Positions 42,556 through 51,140 of a stretch of DNA of 64,000 nucleotides are shown in pieces; positions within the stretch are counted from its first letter, which is position 1; each line of letters starts with the position of its first letter. Under the pieces are notes generated by a model. That model saw only the letters and a program-made list of their open reading frames with translations, searched no databases and was not told the DNA's origin. Made by a program: the position numbers and the translations under genes. The DNA is from Streptomyces sp. RPA4-2 (GTDB taxonomy: Bacteria; Actinomycetota; Actinomycetes; Streptomycetales; Streptomycetaceae), in NCBI RefSeq assembly GCF_012273515.2, contig NZ_CP050975.2, forward strand, positions 4,216,001 to 4,280,000, in the 5' to 3' direction.

Positions 42556-43500
42556 GTGCTGAAGGAAGTCGAGCGCTGGCTGAGCACACGCTCCTGGTCC
42601 GTGACCGATCGCCCGCTCCACAGAATCATGTCCGCCAAGCGCGCGTCGGGCTCCACGGTGAGCGTCGTGCTGCCCGCGCTGAACGAGGAGGAGACGGTCG
42701 GCGAGATCGTCGCCGTCATCCGTGAGGACCTGATGCGCCAGGTGCCCCTCGTCGACGAGATCGTCGTCGTCGACTCGGGCTCGACCGACCGCACCTCGCA
42801 GGTGGCGGCCGCGGCGGGCGCGCGGGTCGTGCACCGGGACGAGATCCTGCCCCGTATCCCGGCCGTGCCCGGCAAGGGCGAGGTCCTGTGGCGGTCGCTG
42901 CTCGTGACGAGCGGGGACATCGTCTGTTTCATCGACGCGGACCTGAGGGAGTTCTCGTCGGACTTCGTCTCCGGGATCGTGGGCCCGCTGCTCACCGAGC
43001 CGGGCGTGGACCTCGTCAAGGGGATGTACGACCGTCCGCTGGCCGGCGCCGCGGGGCAGGGCGGTCGCGTCACGGAACTCATGGCCCGCCCGCTGCTGAA
43101 CATGCACTGGCCGCAGCTGGCCGGGTTCGTCCAGCCGCTCGGCGGTGAGTACGCGGCCCGCCGCTCGCTGCTCGAACAGCTCCCCTTCCCCGTCGGATAC
43201 GGCGTCGAACTGGGCATGCTCGTCGACGCCCTGCACCTGGTGGGCCTCGACGCGCTCGCCCAGGTCGACGTGGGCGAGCGAAAGCACCGCCACCAGGACG
43301 GGCAGGCGCTGGGCCGGATGTCCGCCGCGATCTACCGCACGGCGCAGCTCCGGCTGGCCCGCGGTCACCTCATCCGGCCGTCCCTCACCCAGTTCGAGCG
43401 GGGCGAGGACGGATTCGAGCCGCGCACGTACTCGGTGGACACGGAGGAACGCCCCCCGATGGCCGAAATCTCCGAGTACGTCAAACGCAGGGCCGCGTGA
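42556..43500 (+). CDS. gpgS: Glucosyl-3-phosphoglycerate synthase
   Basis: GpgS transfers glucose from UDP-glucose (or another nucleotide) to 3-phosphoglycerate, making the precursor of glucosylglycerate and, in some actinobacteria, of methylglucose polymers. The 314-residue GT81 protein has PALNEEETVG (residues 40-49), VVDSGSTDRTSQVAA, and the metal-binding CFIDADL with DAD at 127-129. GTG 42556 follows AGGAG by about ten bases. It is followed by otsA and otsB, giving a compatible-solute locus. Confidence 0.93.
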   Translation: MLKEVERWLSTRSWSVTDRPLHRIMSAKRASGSTVSVVLPALNEEETVGEIVAVIREDLMRQVPLVDEIVVVDSGSTDRTSQVAAAAGARVVHRDEILPRIPAVPGKGEVLWRSLLVTSGDIVCFIDADLREFSSDFVSGIVGPLLTEPGVDLVKGMYDRPLAGAAGQGGRVTELMARPLLNMHWPQLAGFVQPLGGEYAARRSLLEQLPFPVGYGVELGMLVDALHLVGLDALAQVDVGERKHRHQDGQALGRMSAAIYRTAQLRLARGHLIRPSLTQFERGEDGFEPRTYSVDTEERPPMAEISEYVKRRAA

Positions 43501-43626
43501 ACCGCGTCCCTGGTGAGGGGTTGGTGGACGGCGCCACCGGCCCCACCGCCCCGCGGTCCGTGTCCTTCGTCGCATCCGGCCGACGGGAACGTTTGAGCGT
43601 TTCGGTGCCGGGCTAGGTTTCGAGGC

Positions 43627-45048
43627 ATGGCTTCAACGGCTTCATCGGCTTCACCGCACGGCGCCCACCGGATCCTCGTCGCGTCCAACCGCGGCCCGGT
43701 CTCCTACGAGGTGCGCGAGGACGGCTCCCTCCAGGCCCGGCGCGGCGGGGGCGGGCTGGTCTCGGGCCTCTCCGCGATCGGTCCGGACGCGGGAGCCCTG
43801 TGGGTGTGCTCGGCGCTCGGCGAGGGCGACCGCGAGGCGGTCCGGCGCGGGGTCGGCGAGGACGGCGTGCGGATGCTGGACATCGACGCCGCGGTGCACG
43901 CGGACGCGTACAACGGGATCGCGAACTCGGTGCTGTGGTTCGTCCACCACATGCTGTACCAGACGCCGCTGGAGCCGGTCTTCGACCAGGAGTTCCGGCG
44001 CCAGTGGTCGTCGTACGAGGACTACAACCGCGCGTTCGCGCGAGCCCTGGCGGACGAGGCGGCCGAGGGCGCCGTGGTGATCGTGCAGGACTACCACCTG
44101 ACCCTGGTCCCGGGCATGCTCCGCGAACTCCGCCCCGACCTGCGCATCGGCCACTTCTCCCACACCCCGTGGGCGCCCGTCGACTACTTCCGCATGCTGC
44201 CCGACGACATCGCCGGGCAGGTGCTGCGCGGCATGCTCGGCGCGGACCGGCTGGGCTTCCTGACGCACCGCTGGGCGAACGCGTTCACCGCCTGCTGCGA
44301 GGCGCTCGTCGGCGGGCTCGGCGACACCCGGGTCGGCGTGCACGGGCTCGGCGCGGACGCGGACTTCCTGCGCGGGCGCTCCCACGAGGCGGACGTCGCC
44401 GAGCGGATGGACGCGCTGCGCGAGCAGATCGGCGAGGGACCCGACGGCCGCGCCCGCAGGGCGATCGTGCGGGTCGACCGCACCGAGCTGTCGAAGAACA
44501 TCGTGCGGGGCCTGCTGGCGTACCGGCAGCTCCTGGAGGACCGGCCGGAGTGGCGCGAGCGGGTGGTCCACGTGGCCTTCGCCTACCCCTCCCGTCAGGA
44601 CCTGGCGGTCTACCGGGACTACACGGCCGCCGTGCAGACCCTGGCGGACGAGATCAACTCCCAGTACGCGACACCGGGTTGGACCCCGGTCGTGCTCCAC
44701 GTCAAGGACGACTTCGCCCGCTCGCTGGCCGCCTACCGGCTCGCCGACGTCGCCCTCGTCAACCCCATCCGGGACGGCATGAACCTCGTCGCCAAGGAGG
44801 TGCCCGTCGTCTCCGACGAGGGGTGCGTGCTGGTGCTGTCACGGGAGGCCGGGGCGTACGAGGAGCTGGGCGAGGACGCGGTCACGGTGAACCCGTACGA
44901 CGTGGTCGGCACCGCGCAGGCGCTGCACGAGGCCCTGTCGCTGTCGGCCGGTGAGCGGGCCGAGCGCACGAAACGGCTCGCCGCGGCGGCGACGGCCCTG
45001 CCTCCGGCGCAGTGGTTCCTGGAGCAGTTGCGCGCGCTGGAGGAGTGA
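43627..45048 (+). CDS. otsA: Trehalose-6-phosphate synthase
   Basis: OtsA makes trehalose-6-phosphate from a nucleotide-glucose and glucose-6-phosphate. The 473-residue GT20 protein shows RILVASNRGPVSYEV at the start, VIVQDYHLTLVPGMLRELRP near 155, the FSHTPWAP motif, and EVPVVSDEGCVLVLSREAGAYEELG near the C-terminus. ATG 43627 lies 126 bases after gpgS. It is convergent with otsB (33 bases between the stop codons). Confidence 0.95.
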   Translation: MASTASSASPHGAHRILVASNRGPVSYEVREDGSLQARRGGGGLVSGLSAIGPDAGALWVCSALGEGDREAVRRGVGEDGVRMLDIDAAVHADAYNGIANSVLWFVHHMLYQTPLEPVFDQEFRRQWSSYEDYNRAFARALADEAAEGAVVIVQDYHLTLVPGMLRELRPDLRIGHFSHTPWAPVDYFRMLPDDIAGQVLRGMLGADRLGFLTHRWANAFTACCEALVGGLGDTRVGVHGLGADADFLRGRSHEADVAERMDALREQIGEGPDGRARRAIVRVDRTELSKNIVRGLLAYRQLLEDRPEWRERVVHVAFAYPSRQDLAVYRDYTAAVQTLADEINSQYATPGWTPVVLHVKDDFARSLAAYRLADVALVNPIRDGMNLVAKEVPVVSDEGCVLVLSREAGAYEELGEDAVTVNPYDVVGTAQALHEALSLSAGERAERTKRLAAAATALPPAQWFLEQLRALEE

Positions 45049-45081
45049 GGCCGCCGTCCGCCGGGGATCACCGGACAGCCC

Positions 45082-45958
45082 TCAGCGGTCCAGCCGGCCG
45101 GCCAGTGCCCTCAGCAGGCCGACGACCCCGGCGGGGCCGTCCACCACCAGATCGGCGCGTTCGGCGAGTTCCGCGACCTCCGAGCTGCCGCTGCACACCA
45201 GCAGGCCCGGGACGCCGTCCGAGCGGAGTTTGTCGACGGCGGCGAAGGCGGGGAGGTCGCCGAGGTCGTCGCCCGCGTAGAGGACGGCTTCGGCGCCGAC
45301 CTCGCGGACGTACTCCAGGAGGGCGACGCCCTTGTCCATGCCCGGCGGGCGCAGTTCCAGGACCATGCGGCCCGGTTCGACGATCAGGCCGTGCCGGGTG
45401 GCGAGGTCGGCGAGGGGTTCGCGCAGGGACTCGAAGGCGGCCTGCGGGTCCGTGGCGCGGCGGGTGTGGACGGCGACCGCGCGGCCCTTCTCCTCGATCC
45501 ACGTGCCCTGCCAGGCGCCGATCCGGTCGAGGACTCCCGGCAGCTCGGCGCGGACCGCCGCCACGCCGGGGTGGGGGGCGGGGGCGCTGACGGTGCCCGT
45601 GCGGGCGTCCCAGCGTTCGGCGCCGTAGTGGCCGAGGACGACGAGGTGGTCGAGGCCGGGGACACCCGCGAACCCGCCGTGGCGCACCGCGACAGCCGGC
45701 GGGGCGGCCGGTGACGACGGCGACGGAGGCGACCTTCGGGGCGAGGGCCACGAGGGCGGGGACCGCGGCGGGGTGGGCGCGGGCCTGTTCGGGGTCGGGG
45801 ACGATGGGGGCGAGGGTTCCGTCGAAGTCGAGCGCGATCACGGTCCGGGCGGGGTGCGTGAGGATGGCTTGCAGCCCGTCCCTTCCCGCGGCGGTCGCCG
45901 GTGTCGGGACGGTGTCCGTGGTCTCGGGGTGTTCCGGGGATTCCGCATGACTGCCCAT
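45082..45958 (-). pseudogene. otsB: Trehalose-6-phosphate phosphatase, frameshifted
   Basis: OtsB dephosphorylates trehalose-6-phosphate to trehalose. The HAD-type N-terminus is present (ALDFDGTLAPIVPDPEQA near residue 42), running to VVTGRPA near 85, then the frame shifts: the rest continues in another frame as AVRHGGFAGVPGLDHLVVLG with GHYGAERW, KGRAVAVHTRRA and LYAGDDLGDLPAF to the stop at 45082. An extra G in the short ccggcgggg run near 45696-45704 restores a 291-residue protein if removed. Classed as a pseudogene because the frame is directly broken; a sequencing error is equally possible. Confidence 0.8.
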
Positions 45959-46036
45959 ACGCCGACCCTATCGGCGCCGCCCCGAACACACCCGGGGTTC
46001 TTCGCCCCCGCCGCCCCTACCCGACCCATCCTCTGC

Positions 46037-46129
46037 CTGGGGCTCCGCCCCGGACCCCGCCAAGGGGCTGCCGCCCCCTGGACCCCCGCGTCGCCCGAAG
46101 GGCTCGTCCTCAAACGCCGGACGGGCTGG
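46037..46129 (-). repeat. Dispersed GC-rich repeat, copy 4
   Basis: An inverse copy. It ends with the complement of cagcccgtccggcgtttgag; its stem regions are ggggctccgcccc and aggggctgccgcccc. Confidence 0.8.
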
Positions 46130-46156
46130 AGATGCGGGCCCCGGCCATGACACCAC

Positions 46157-46224
46157 CAGCCCGTCCGGCGCTTGAGGACAAGGCCCTCAAGGCCGACCGG
46201 GGGTCTGGGGGCGGAGCCCCCAGG
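46157..46224 (+). repeat. Dispersed GC-rich repeat, copy 5
   Basis: A forward copy starting cagcccgtccggcgcttgag and ending with a gggggcggagccccc stem. Opposite orientation to copy 4, 27 bases away. Confidence 0.8.
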
Positions 46225-46267
46225 AACGGATGGGTCGGGTAAGGGCGGCGGGGGAAAGAACCCCGGG

Positions 46268-46504
46268 TCAGCGGTCGTCGCGGCGGCCCGCTCGGATCCG
46301 GCGGAGCCGGTTCACCGTGACCGGATCATGCGCCAGCGCCCGCGGATCGTCGAGCAGGGCGTTGAGAAGCTGGTAATACCGCACCGGCGCCAGCCCGAGC
46401 TGCTCCCTTATCGCCCGCTCCTTCGCCCCCGGCCCCGCGAACCCCCGCCGCTCCATGGCGAGAACCGCCCGCTCCCGCGCCCCGAGCTCCTCCATGGACG
46501 TCAT
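46268..46504 (-). CDS. DUF3263 small helix-turn-helix-like protein
   Basis: This 78-residue protein matches DUF3263: LGARERAVLAMERRGFAGPG, KERAIREQLGLAPVRYYQLLN and a basic RLRRIRAGRRDDR end. The helical composition and YYQLLNALLDDPRAL motif suggest a DNA-binding helix-turn-helix, as proposed for the family. The start at 46504 would suit a leaderless mRNA (TACGGT seven bases upstream); an upstream ATG at 46534 adds ten residues. It lies 57 bases beyond the sugar-binding lipoprotein gene on the same strand. Confidence 0.8.
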   Translation of the reverse strand: MTSMEELGARERAVLAMERRGFAGPGAKERAIREQLGLAPVRYYQLLNALLDDPRALAHDPVTVNRLRRIRAGRRDDR

Positions 46505-46561
46505 GGACAGCACCGTAACCCCAGCCACCGACACCCGCGCCGGCCCGCTGGTGCCGCGGCA

Positions 46562-47827
46562 CTAATCCTTGCTGTCGCGGATGGTCGCCGTCCGCTGCAG
46601 CGTGCCGAGGACCCCGGACGGGCTGCCGTCGGGAGCGACCGCCTTGCCGATGTCCCGCTTGATGTCCGCGCTGACGGACGCCCAGGAGGTCTTGCCGACC
46701 GGGTAGAGCTGCGAGGTGGGCAGCTCGTCGAGGAACGGGACGAGATCCTTGTCCTTCGTGTCGGCGCTCATCGCCTGGGACGCGGACGTCGTCACCGGCA
46801 GCAGGTCGTACTCGTGGGAGAAGGCCAGCACGTTCTTCTCGCTGTAGACGTAGTCCAGGAACGAGCCGATCTGCTCCCGGTGGCCGTTGTGCTTGAACGC
46901 CATCATCCAGTCGGCGACACCCATCGTCGCCTTGGCCCTGCCGTCGACGCCCGGCATCGGCACCATGCCGAACTTCACGCCCTTGTCGGCCGCCGCCTTC
47001 ATCAGCGTGGGGTGCCCGTTGAGCATTCCGACCTCACCCCGGGCGAACGCCGCGAAAGCGTCAGCGCGGTTGAGCTTGGCAGGTGCGACGGGTCCGGTGA
47101 GCCCCTTACCGACCAGTTCGTTCTTGAGCCAGGTGAGCGTGTCGACGTTCTGCGTCGAGTCGAGGTGGTACGTGCCGACGTCGTCGGTGTAGCTGTCGCC
47201 GCCGCTCAGCAGCCACTGCATGGTCTCCGCCTGCGCCTCCTCCGGGCCCAGCGGCAGGGCGTAGGGGAACTTCACGCCCCGCGTCTTGAGCACCGCTGCG
47301 TCGGCCGCGAGCTCGCTCCAGCTCTGCGGCGGGGTGAGACCGGCGTCCGCGAAGAGCTTCTTGTTGTAGAACAGCAGCCGCGTGGAGGCGGCGAAGGGCA
47401 TGCCGTACTGCACCCGGTTCATCTGCCCCGCCTCGGTGAGCTGGGAGGCGAAGTCGGCCTGGACCGGGATGGAAAGCACCTGATCGGCGCTGTAGAGCTC
47501 GCCCTTGGCCGCGTAGTCGGCGTACGCGCCGATCTGTGCCAGGTCGGGCGCCCTGCCCGCCGCCACCCGCTCGCCGACCTTGCGGTCGACATCGGTCCAG
47601 GGGTACACGCTGACCTCGACACGCACACCCGGGTGCGCGGTCTCGTATCCCTTGACCAGCGTGTCCCAGTACTGCTGGGAGCTGTTGGCCTTGGAGTCGC
47701 CGTAGTCGGCCGCCACGAGTTCGAGGGTCACGTCCGCGGACCCGTCCGAGCTGCCGCAGCCCCCGAGGGTCGCCGTCATACCCAGTGCGGACATCACCGC
47801 GACCAGTCCTGTCCTACGTCGCTGCAC
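46562..47827 (-). CDS. Extracellular solute(sugar)-binding lipoprotein
   Basis: This 421-residue substrate-binding protein is of the ABC sugar-importer cluster. It has a lipobox (MSALGMTATLGGCGSS, Cys near residue 24), so it should be a membrane-anchored extracytoplasmic receptor. The mature fold shows the typical GYETAHPGVRVEV, MPFAASTRLLFYNKKLFADAGL and FARGEVGMLNGHPTL motifs. No permease genes are adjacent, unlike most importers, so it must use membrane components encoded elsewhere. GTG 47827 is chosen (GGGAG upstream); ATG 47884 is an alternative. It is divergent from nagK across two DasR-like sites. Confidence 0.88.
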   Translation of the reverse strand: MQRRRTGLVAVMSALGMTATLGGCGSSDGSADVTLELVAADYGDSKANSSQQYWDTLVKGYETAHPGVRVEVSVYPWTDVDRKVGERVAAGRAPDLAQIGAYADYAAKGELYSADQVLSIPVQADFASQLTEAGQMNRVQYGMPFAASTRLLFYNKKLFADAGLTPPQSWSELAADAAVLKTRGVKFPYALPLGPEEAQAETMQWLLSGGDSYTDDVGTYHLDSTQNVDTLTWLKNELVGKGLTGPVAPAKLNRADAFAAFARGEVGMLNGHPTLMKAAADKGVKFGMVPMPGVDGRAKATMGVADWMMAFKHNGHREQIGSFLDYVYSEKNVLAFSHEYDLLPVTTSASQAMSADTKDKDLVPFLDELPTSQLYPVGKTSWASVSADIKRDIGKAVAPDGSPSGVLGTLQRTATIRDSKD

Positions 47828-47903
47828 GCTGTCGTCTCCCGCCCCTGCGCCGTCTTGCCGTCTTTGCTTCTGCGTCCATTGCATCCGTCTCGGAATGCGG
47901 ATA

Positions 47904-47919
47904 CAAGGTCTACACCACG
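47904..47919. promoter_or_regulatory. DasR-like (dre) site 1
   Basis: CAAGGTCTACACCACG; the core GGTCTACACCA matches the DasR-responsive element consensus. It sits in the divergent region between nagK and the binding-protein gene. Confidence 0.7.
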
Positions 47920-47921
47920 TG

Positions 47922-47937
47922 AGTGGACTAGACCTCT
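47922..47937. promoter_or_regulatory. DasR-like (dre) site 2
   Basis: AGTGGACTAGACCTCT; 14 of 16 positions agree with AGTGGTCTAGACCACT. It lies 27 bases before the nagK GTG. The two sites are separated by two bases. Confidence 0.75.
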
Positions 47938-47964
47938 CCTGGGGTAAGGGGCGAGACTGTCCCC

Positions 47965-48915
47965 GTGAGACATGTCATCGCCCTCGATGTGGGCGGCACC
48001 GGGATGAAGGCCGCCCTCGTCGGGCCGGCGGGCGAGCTGCTCCACCAGGCCCGCCGCGCCACCGGCCGGGAACGCGGCCCGGAAGCCGTGGTCGGCGCGA
48101 TCCTCGACTTCGCGGCCGAGCTGCGCGCCCACGGCGAGCGGCGCTTCGGCGTATCCGCGGCGGCCGCCGGGGTCGCCGTCCCCGGCATCGTCGACGCCGA
48201 CAGCGGCACCGCCGTCTACTCGGCCAACCTCGGCTGGCGCGACGTACCGATGCGCCGGCTGCTCGGCGAGCGGCTGGGCGGCGTACCGGTGGCCCTCGGG
48301 CACGACGTGCGCACCGGCGGCCTCGCGGAGGGCCGGATCGGCGCGGGCCAGGGCGCCGACCGCTTCCTGTTCGTCCCTCTCGGCACCGGCATCGCGGGCG
48401 CCATCGGCATCAACGGCACGGTCGAGGCGGGCGCGCACGGCTTCGCCGGCGAGATCGGCCACATCGTCGTACGCCCCGAAGGCACCGCGTGCCCGTGCGG
48501 ACAGCACGGCTGTCTGGAGCGGTACGCGTCCGCGGCGGCCGTCAGCCAGGCCTGGGCCGAGGCCTCCGGATCCCCCGACGCCGACGCGGCGGACTGCGCG
48601 AAGGCCGTGGAGTCGGGGGACCCACGGGCCGTACGGGTCTGGCAGGACGCCGTCGACGCGCTCGCCGACGGACTCGTCACCGCGCTCACCCTGCTGGACC
48701 CCCGCACCCTGATCATCGGCGGCGGTCTCGCCGAGGCCGGGGAAACCCTGTTCGCACCCCTGCGGGCCGCCGTGGAGCGACGCGTCACCTTCCAGAAGCT
48801 GCCGTCGCTCGTCCCCGCCGCCCTCGGGGACACGGCCGGCTGCCTGGGCGCCGGTCTGCTGGCCTGGGACCTGCTCGAAACTCCCCTCACCGACCGCTCG
48901 GAGGTAACCACCTGA
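47965..48915 (+). CDS. nagK: ROK-family N-acetylglucosamine kinase
   Basis: This 316-residue ROK kinase is predicted to phosphorylate N-acetylglucosamine to GlcNAc-6-phosphate. It has the ATP-binding IALDVGGTGMKAALVG (residues 5-20), the phosphate loop PLGTGIAGAIGINGTV, the sugar/metal motif GEIGHIVV and the zinc site CPCGQHGCLE near residue 175. GTG 47965 is chosen. It overlaps nagA by one base (TGATG), so they form one operon, and DasR-like sites lie just upstream. The nagKA pair in S. coelicolor (SCO4285/SCO4284) is known to be DasR-controlled. Confidence 0.92.
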   Translation: MRHVIALDVGGTGMKAALVGPAGELLHQARRATGRERGPEAVVGAILDFAAELRAHGERRFGVSAAAAGVAVPGIVDADSGTAVYSANLGWRDVPMRRLLGERLGGVPVALGHDVRTGGLAEGRIGAGQGADRFLFVPLGTGIAGAIGINGTVEAGAHGFAGEIGHIVVRPEGTACPCGQHGCLERYASAAAVSQAWAEASGSPDADAADCAKAVESGDPRAVRVWQDAVDALADGLVTALTLLDPRTLIIGGGLAEAGETLFAPLRAAVERRVTFQKLPSLVPAALGDTAGCLGAGLLAWDLLETPLTDRSEVTT

Positions 48916-50060
48916 TGGCCCCTAGCAAGGTTCTCTCCGGTGCCAGGGTGGTCCTGCCCACCGGAGTCGTGGACGGTGGACGCGTGATCGTCGACGGCAC
49001 GCGCATCGCCGGGAGCACGGCCGACGACACCCCGGCCACCGATCTGTCCGGCCACTGGCTCGTGCCCGGCTTCGTCGACCTGCACAACCACGGCGGCGGC
49101 GGCGCCTCCTTCACCTCCGGCACCGTCGAGGAGGTCCTGCGGGGCGTGCACACGCACCGGCTGCACGGCACCACCACGGTCGTCGCCTCGACCGTGACCG
49201 GTGACATGGACGGCCTGGCGCAGCGCGCCGGGCTGCTCTCGGAGCTGGCCGAGCAGGGCGACATCGCGGGCATCCACTTCGAGGGCCCGTTCATCTCGCC
49301 GTGCCGCAAGGGCGCCCACTCCGAGGAGCTGCTGCGCGACCCGGACCCGGCCGAGGTCCGCAAGCTGATCGACGCCGCGCGCGGCCGGGCCAGGATGGTC
49401 ACCCTCGCCACCGAACTGCCGGGCGGCCTCGACTCCGTGCGTCTGCTGGCCGAGCACGGGGTGATCGCGGCGATCGGGCACACGGACGCGACGTACGAGC
49501 AGACGGTGGAGGCCATCGACGCGGGCGCGACCGTGGCCACGCACCTGTTCAACGCGATGCCCCCGCTCGGTCACCGCACACCGGGTCCGATCGCGGCTCT
49601 CCTGGAGGACGAGCGGATCACCGTCGAGCTGATCAACGACGGCACCCATCTCCACCCGGCCGCCCTCCAGCTGGCGTTCCATCACGCGGGCGCGGGCCGG
49701 GTGGCGTTCATCACGGACGCCATGGACGCGGCGGGCTTCGGCGACGGCCGCTATCTGCTCGGTCCGCTGGAGGTCGAGGTCAGCGAGGGGGTCGCGCGGC
49801 TGGTCGAGGGCGGCTCGATCGCGGGCTCCACGCTCACCCTGGACCGCGCCTTCCAGCGGGCGGTCACGATCGACCGGCTGCCGGTCGAGGACGTCGTCGC
49901 GGCCCTGTCCGCCAACCCGGCCAAGCTGCTGGGCGCGTACGACAGGGTGGGCTCGCTGGAGCCGGGCAAGGACGCCGACCTGGTGGTTCTCGACGCGGAG
50001 TTCGCGCTCAAGGGCGTGATGCGCAAGGGCGAATGGGTGGTCGATCCCCAACTGGGCTGA
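48915..50060 (+). CDS. nagA: N-acetylglucosamine-6-phosphate deacetylase
   Basis: NagA deacetylates GlcNAc-6-phosphate to glucosamine-6-phosphate. The 381-residue amidohydrolase shows VPGFVDLHNHGGGG (metal His57, His59), HFEGPFISPCRKGAH near 127, AIGHTDATYEQTVEAI, ATHLFNAMPPLGHR, and the catalytic FITDAMDAAG near 275. ATG 48915 follows GGAGGT by eight bases and overlaps the nagK stop. Together with nagK and the distant MurQ it channels amino sugars toward glycolysis. Confidence 0.95.
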   Translation: MAPSKVLSGARVVLPTGVVDGGRVIVDGTRIAGSTADDTPATDLSGHWLVPGFVDLHNHGGGGASFTSGTVEEVLRGVHTHRLHGTTTVVASTVTGDMDGLAQRAGLLSELAEQGDIAGIHFEGPFISPCRKGAHSEELLRDPDPAEVRKLIDAARGRARMVTLATELPGGLDSVRLLAEHGVIAAIGHTDATYEQTVEAIDAGATVATHLFNAMPPLGHRTPGPIAALLEDERITVELINDGTHLHPAALQLAFHHAGAGRVAFITDAMDAAGFGDGRYLLGPLEVEVSEGVARLVEGGSIAGSTLTLDRAFQRAVTIDRLPVEDVVAALSANPAKLLGAYDRVGSLEPGKDADLVVLDAEFALKGVMRKGEWVVDPQLG

Positions 50061-50177
50061 TTCATCCGTTTGTTGCCGTGCGGCGGTCGACCCGGGGGAC
50101 TGGGCCGACCGCCGTCTCGTTTGGCATGATCGTGCCTCCGGAACTGTCGGCAAGCACATCGGGGGAGGTCGGCCCAG

Positions 50178-51107
50178 GTGATCCTCACGGTCACACTGAA
50201 CACCGCTGTCGACATCACCTACCGTGTACGGTCCCTGCGGCCGCACACCTCGCACCGGGTGACCGAGGTGACCGAACGCCCCGGCGGCAAGGGGCTGAAC
50301 GTGGCCCGGGTGCTCGCCGCCCTCGGTCACCGGGTGACGGTCACGGGCTTCACGGGCGGTGCCACCGGCCGTTCCCTCCAGGAGCAACTCACCGGCAGCC
50401 CCGGCCTGGTGGACGCGCTGGTCCCGGTGTCCGGCCCGACGCGCCGCACGATAGCCGTGGTCGACACGGCGACGGGTGACACCACGCAGCTCAACGAGCC
50501 CGGTCCGGAGATCACCCCGGCGGAGTGGGCGGCCTTCCAGGAGACGTACGAGTATCTGCTGCGCTCCGCCTCGGCGGTGGCCCTGTGCGGCAGCCTGCCG
50601 CCGGGGGTCCCGGTGGGCGCGTACGCGGGACTGATCCGCGCGGCCCGCGCGGCGGCCGTCCCGGTCCTCCTCGACACCAGCGGCGAACCGCTGCGCCGGG
50701 GTGTCGCCGCCCGCCCCGACATCGTCAAGCCGAACGCCGACGAACTGGCCGAACTCACCGGCTCCCACGAGCCGTTGCAGGCCACCCGCGACGCCCGCAG
50801 GCGCGGCGCGCACGCCGTGGTGGCCTCACTGGGCGCCCAGGGGCTGCTCGCGCACACGCCGGAGGGCCTCTGGCGGGCCGCCCCGCCCCACCGCGTGCAC
50901 GGCAATCCGACGGGCGCGGGCGACTCGGCGGTCGCGGGCCTGCTGTCGGGCCTGGTGGAACATCTGCCCTGGCCGGCCCGCCTGACCAGGGCCGTCGCCC
51001 TGTCCACGGCGACCGTACTGGCCCCGGTGGCGGGCGAGTTCGACCGGGGCGTGTACGAGGAACTGGTGGAACGGGTGTCGCTGACCGGGGAGACCAGCGC
51101 GGCCTGA
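50178..51107 (+). CDS. PfkB-type 1-phosphofructokinase-like hexose kinase
   Basis: This 309-residue PfkB-family kinase resembles 1-phosphofructokinase/tagatose-6-phosphate kinases. It has the N-terminal sugar-binding TVTLNTAVDITYRV, the GGKGLNVARVLAALG motif near residue 38, and the C-terminal GNPTGAGDSAVAGLLSG signature (catalytic Asp in GAGD near 245). GTG 50178 lies 117 bases after nagA, close enough that it may be cotranscribed. The substrate is not defined by sequence; amino-sugar context raises the possibility of a GlcNAc-catabolism role. Confidence 0.85.
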   Translation: MILTVTLNTAVDITYRVRSLRPHTSHRVTEVTERPGGKGLNVARVLAALGHRVTVTGFTGGATGRSLQEQLTGSPGLVDALVPVSGPTRRTIAVVDTATGDTTQLNEPGPEITPAEWAAFQETYEYLLRSASAVALCGSLPPGVPVGAYAGLIRAARAAAVPVLLDTSGEPLRRGVAARPDIVKPNADELAELTGSHEPLQATRDARRRGAHAVVASLGAQGLLAHTPEGLWRAAPPHRVHGNPTGAGDSAVAGLLSGLVEHLPWPARLTRAVALSTATVLAPVAGEFDRGVYEELVERVSLTGETSAA

Positions 51108-51140
51108 AACGGTCCGGCCACGGCAGACGCCCCCTGGGAC

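Larger units (their letters stand above)
45959..46267. other. 309-bp gap with an inverted pair of dispersed repeats
   Basis: No gene is seen. Two copies of the dispersed repeat face each other (46037-46129 and 46157-46224) between otsB and the DUF3263 gene. Confidence 0.7.

Noticed and set aside
45068..45687. Treating the C-terminal otsB frame as a separate gene
   Set aside because: It lacks the HAD nucleophile motif; the upstream frame supplies it, so both are one broken gene.
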